Assembly: GCA_005882525.1 (NCBI GenBank)
Contig: VBGO01000363.1
Location: forward strand, 1 to 7,842
DNA: 7,842 nucleotides
Origin: Chloroflexota bacterium
GTDB lineage: Bacteria; Chloroflexota; Dormibacteria; CF-121
Reading direction: 5' to 3'
Numbering within the stretch: the first letter of the stretch is position 1; each line of letters begins with the position of its first letter. This document shows, piece after piece, positions 6,475 to 7,842 of this stretch. The notes beneath the pieces were generated by a model, which was not told where the DNA came from, did not search any database, and saw only the letters and a program-made list of their open reading frames with translations. A program made the position numbers and the translations under genes.

Positions 6475-7266
6475 CTAGCCAACCTCAACCAGGCGATCCA
6501 GCCGTTCGATGGCGGCCGCCTTGCCCGAAAGGGCATCGATCCCGACCAGCACCGAGTTGAATTGGATCGGTCCTTCGGCCACTTTGAAGCGGTACGGTAC
6601 CCCGGTCAGGAAGCGCTGCAGGCTGGCTTCCCGGTCCATGCCGATCACCGAGTCCCTCGCCCCCACCATGCCGAGATCGGCGACGAAGGCGGTGCCACCC
6701 GGAAACAGGCGAGCGTCGGCGGTGGGAACATGCGTGTGGGTCCCGAAGACGAAGCTCGCCCGGCCGTCGAGATACCAGCCGAGGGCGATCTTCTCCGAGG
6801 TGGCCTCGGCGTGAACGTCGATCAGGCGCAGCTTGGTCCCACTTCCCTGGCGAAGAATCTCGTCGGCGGCTCTGAAGGCGGAGTCGATCGGCGGCATGAA
6901 GAGCTGACCCTGCACGTTGCCGATCAGGACCTGGCCCTTCTCCCCCAGGTCGTAACAAAACCACCCCCGTCCTGGCGCGCCCGACGGATAGTTGTGGGGG
7001 CGCAGGATCGGCCGGTTGTCCTCGAAACCGGTCATCATCTCGCGCTGGTCCCAGATGTGGTTGCCGGAGGTCAGCACGTCGATCCCCAGGCTGAACAGGT
7101 CGTCCGCGATCTTCGGCGTCAGGCCGAAGCCGCCCGCGGCATTCTCCCCGTTGGCGACGACTAGGTCGATGGAGAACTCGCGGCGGAGCTGGGGCAGTAG
7201 ACGCGCGACCGCCTCCCGCCCGGGGCGGCCGATGATGTCACCAATTGCCAGTACGGTCACGACCAT
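6475..7266 (-). CDS. ymdB: YmdB-type metallophosphoesterase (TIGR00282 family)
   Basis: YmdB is a dinuclear-metal phosphodiesterase. The Bacillus protein hydrolyses cyclic nucleotides in vitro and influences biofilm and motility decisions and RNase Y-linked regulation. This 263-aa protein matches the family length (264 in Bacillus). The metal ligands are all visible: GD at Asp10, NGENA (Glu41, Asn42), SGNH (Asn69, His70), DVHAEATSEK (His152) and GTHTH (His177, His179). Other family signatures are IGRPGREAV, ALGWYLDGRAS and GMDRE. The ATG at 7264-7266 is the most upstream start, and a GTG two codons later is possible. No Shine-Dalgarno sequence is visible. A -10-like TACGAT ends 6 nt before the ATG, so the message may be leaderless. 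In Bacillus the upstream neighbour is rny (RNase Y); here a divergent glycosylase gene takes that place. spoVS follows after 76 nt. Confidence 0.95.
   Translation of the reverse strand: MVVTVLAIGDIIGRPGREAVARLLPQLRREFSIDLVVANGENAAGGFGLTPKIADDLFSLGIDVLTSGNHIWDQREMMTGFEDNRPILRPHNYPSGAPGRGWFCYDLGEKGQVLIGNVQGQLFMPPIDSAFRAADEILRQGSGTKLRLIDVHAEATSEKIALGWYLDGRASFVFGTHTHVPTADARLFPGGTAFVADLGMVGARDSVIGMDREASLQRFLTGVPYRFKVAEGPIQFNSVLVGIDALSGKAAAIERLDRLVEVG
6500..6515. repeat. 16-bp direct repeat, copy 2 (in ymdB 3' end)
   Basis: This is an exact copy of the 16-mer at 6362-6377, here encoding AIER within the YmdB C-terminus. The two copies are read in different frames, so the identity is not explained by shared protein sequence. 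Confidence 0.6.
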
Positions 7267-7278
7267 TGGCCGATCGTA
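7252..7278. promoter_or_regulatory. Symmetric -10-like pair over the ymdB/glycosylase start overlap
   Basis: TACGGT on the plus strand (7252-7257) lies 8 nt before the glycosylase TTG. TACGAT on the minus strand (7273-7278) lies 6 nt before the ymdB ATG. The pair is mirror-symmetric about position 7265, with TACGGTC on the left mirrored by GATCGTA on the right. Both fit the TAnnnT form at the spacing of leaderless promoters, and each lies inside the other gene's first codons. I see no good -35 for either one. Confidence 0.35.
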
Positions 7279-7841
7279 ACAAGGGCGCCGCGATCGAGGC
7301 GCTGCTCCAGGATCTGTCGCGCGCCACCATCGGCGCCACCTTGAACCAATTCCATGACGTGGGACCGGACGACGTCCCGCGAGCGGCTGAGATCAGGCTG
7401 GCGAACTTGCGGCATTACCTCGACGAGCGCCGGGACGCCGATGTCCTGGCAGTCGGCGAGGCGGCCGGCTACCAGGGGATGCGCTGGTCGGGCATCGCGT
7501 TTACCAGCGAGTACGACCTGTTGCGCTGGGGCGGTCCATACCGGCGGTCGAGTCGCCGTCCGCGACCGAGGAAGGAGCCTTCGGGGACGATCGTCCACGG
7601 TGTGCTTGAAGAGTTCGGTGCCGAGCGACGCGTCATCCTCTGGAACACGCTGCCCACCCACCCCTACCTGCCGGGCGAGCCGCTATCCAACCGGCGCCCA
7701 ACGCGAGGCGAGGTGACCGCCGGCGTCGTCTTCGCCGAACGCCTGGTTGACATCCATCAGCCGCGGTTGCTGGTAGGTGTAGGTCGGATCGCCGCCGAGA
7801 CGTTAGGGAGCCGGGCGGTCTACGTCCGCCATCCGGCGCAG
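7266..7841 (+). CDS. Uracil-DNA glycosylase-superfamily protein, N-terminal part (3' end cut by window edge)
   Basis: This open frame runs off the right edge (192 codons visible) and reads as a uracil-DNA glycosylase-like protein (PF03167-type fold), expected to remove uracil or a related damaged base from DNA. The active-site region is VGEAAGYQGMRWSGIAFTSE (63-82), comparable with the GEAPG motif of other families. It is followed by ILWNTLPTHP (124-133), PGEPLSNRRPTRGEV (136-150), VGVGRIAAETLG (170-181) and VYVRHPAQ (185-192). The last corresponds to the HPS-like motif carrying the catalytic-site histidine (His189). The most sensible start is TTG at 7266-7268, giving about 25 residues before the TLNQF segment; another TTG lies at 7245-7247 and one at 7341-7343. 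The TTG at 7266 shares one base pair with the ymdB ATG on the other strand. No Shine-Dalgarno sequence precedes it. The superfamily is clear; the subfamily and substrate are not. Confidence 0.85.
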   Translation, partial: MADRNKGAAIEALLQDLSRATIGATLNQFHDVGPDDVPRAAEIRLANLRHYLDERRDADVLAVGEAAGYQGMRWSGIAFTSEYDLLRWGGPYRRSSRRPRPRKEPSGTIVHGVLEEFGAERRVILWNTLPTHPYLPGEPLSNRRPTRGEVTAGVVFAERLVDIHQPRLLVGVGRIAAETLGSRAVYVRHPAQ

Positions 7842-7842
7842 T

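Noticed and set aside
7257..7661. Minus-strand open frame opposite the glycosylase gene
   Set aside because: The plus-strand frame carries clear glycosylase motifs throughout this region, and the minus-strand product matches nothing recognisable.

Overview
The window is GC-rich, tightly packed bacterial chromosome. One long minus-strand gene run fills most of it, and a divergent plus-strand gene sits at the right edge. Read in the direction of transcription (right to left), the run is ymdB, spoVS, miaB, mutS, mutL, miaA. This resembles the order around ymdB-spoVS-miaB-mutS-mutL in Bacillus, without the Bacillus-specific insertions. High GC, SpoVS and YmdB, and a MutS/MutL pair of the endonuclease type (which most Actinobacteria lack) suggest a high-GC Terrabacteria lineage such as Chloroflexota, Dormibacterota or relatives. 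That assignment is an inference from gene content, not a phylogeny.

Layout: 1-384 is the N-terminal part of miaA, cut by the window edge. 396-2102 is mutL and 2089-4638 is mutS, whose 3' end overlaps the mutL start by 14 nt. 4647-6026 is miaB and 6036-6398 is spoVS. A 76-nt gap holding a plausible promoter precedes ymdB at 6475-7266. From 7266 rightward runs a partial uracil-DNA glycosylase-superfamily gene on the plus strand. Its likely TTG start shares one base pair with the ymdB ATG. No gap exceeds 76 nt, and I see no RNA genes, CRISPR arrays or insertion sequences.

Functionally the run joins post-replicative mismatch repair (MutS recognition, MutL nicking endonuclease) to the two-step ms2i6A37 tRNA modification (MiaA prenylates A37, MiaB methylthiolates it). 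It also carries two regulators of development or stress state, the YmdB phosphodiesterase and SpoVS. The divergent glycosylase adds a base-excision activity. The genes are ordinary; the more interesting signals are in how they start. mutS has no ATG, GTG or TTG upstream of its conserved N-terminus and may start at CTG. ymdB and the glycosylase gene have overlapping start codons flanked by symmetric -10-like elements. SpoVS carries a 34-residue N-terminal extension, and the proposed promoter upstream of it has a spacer that is itself an inverted repeat.
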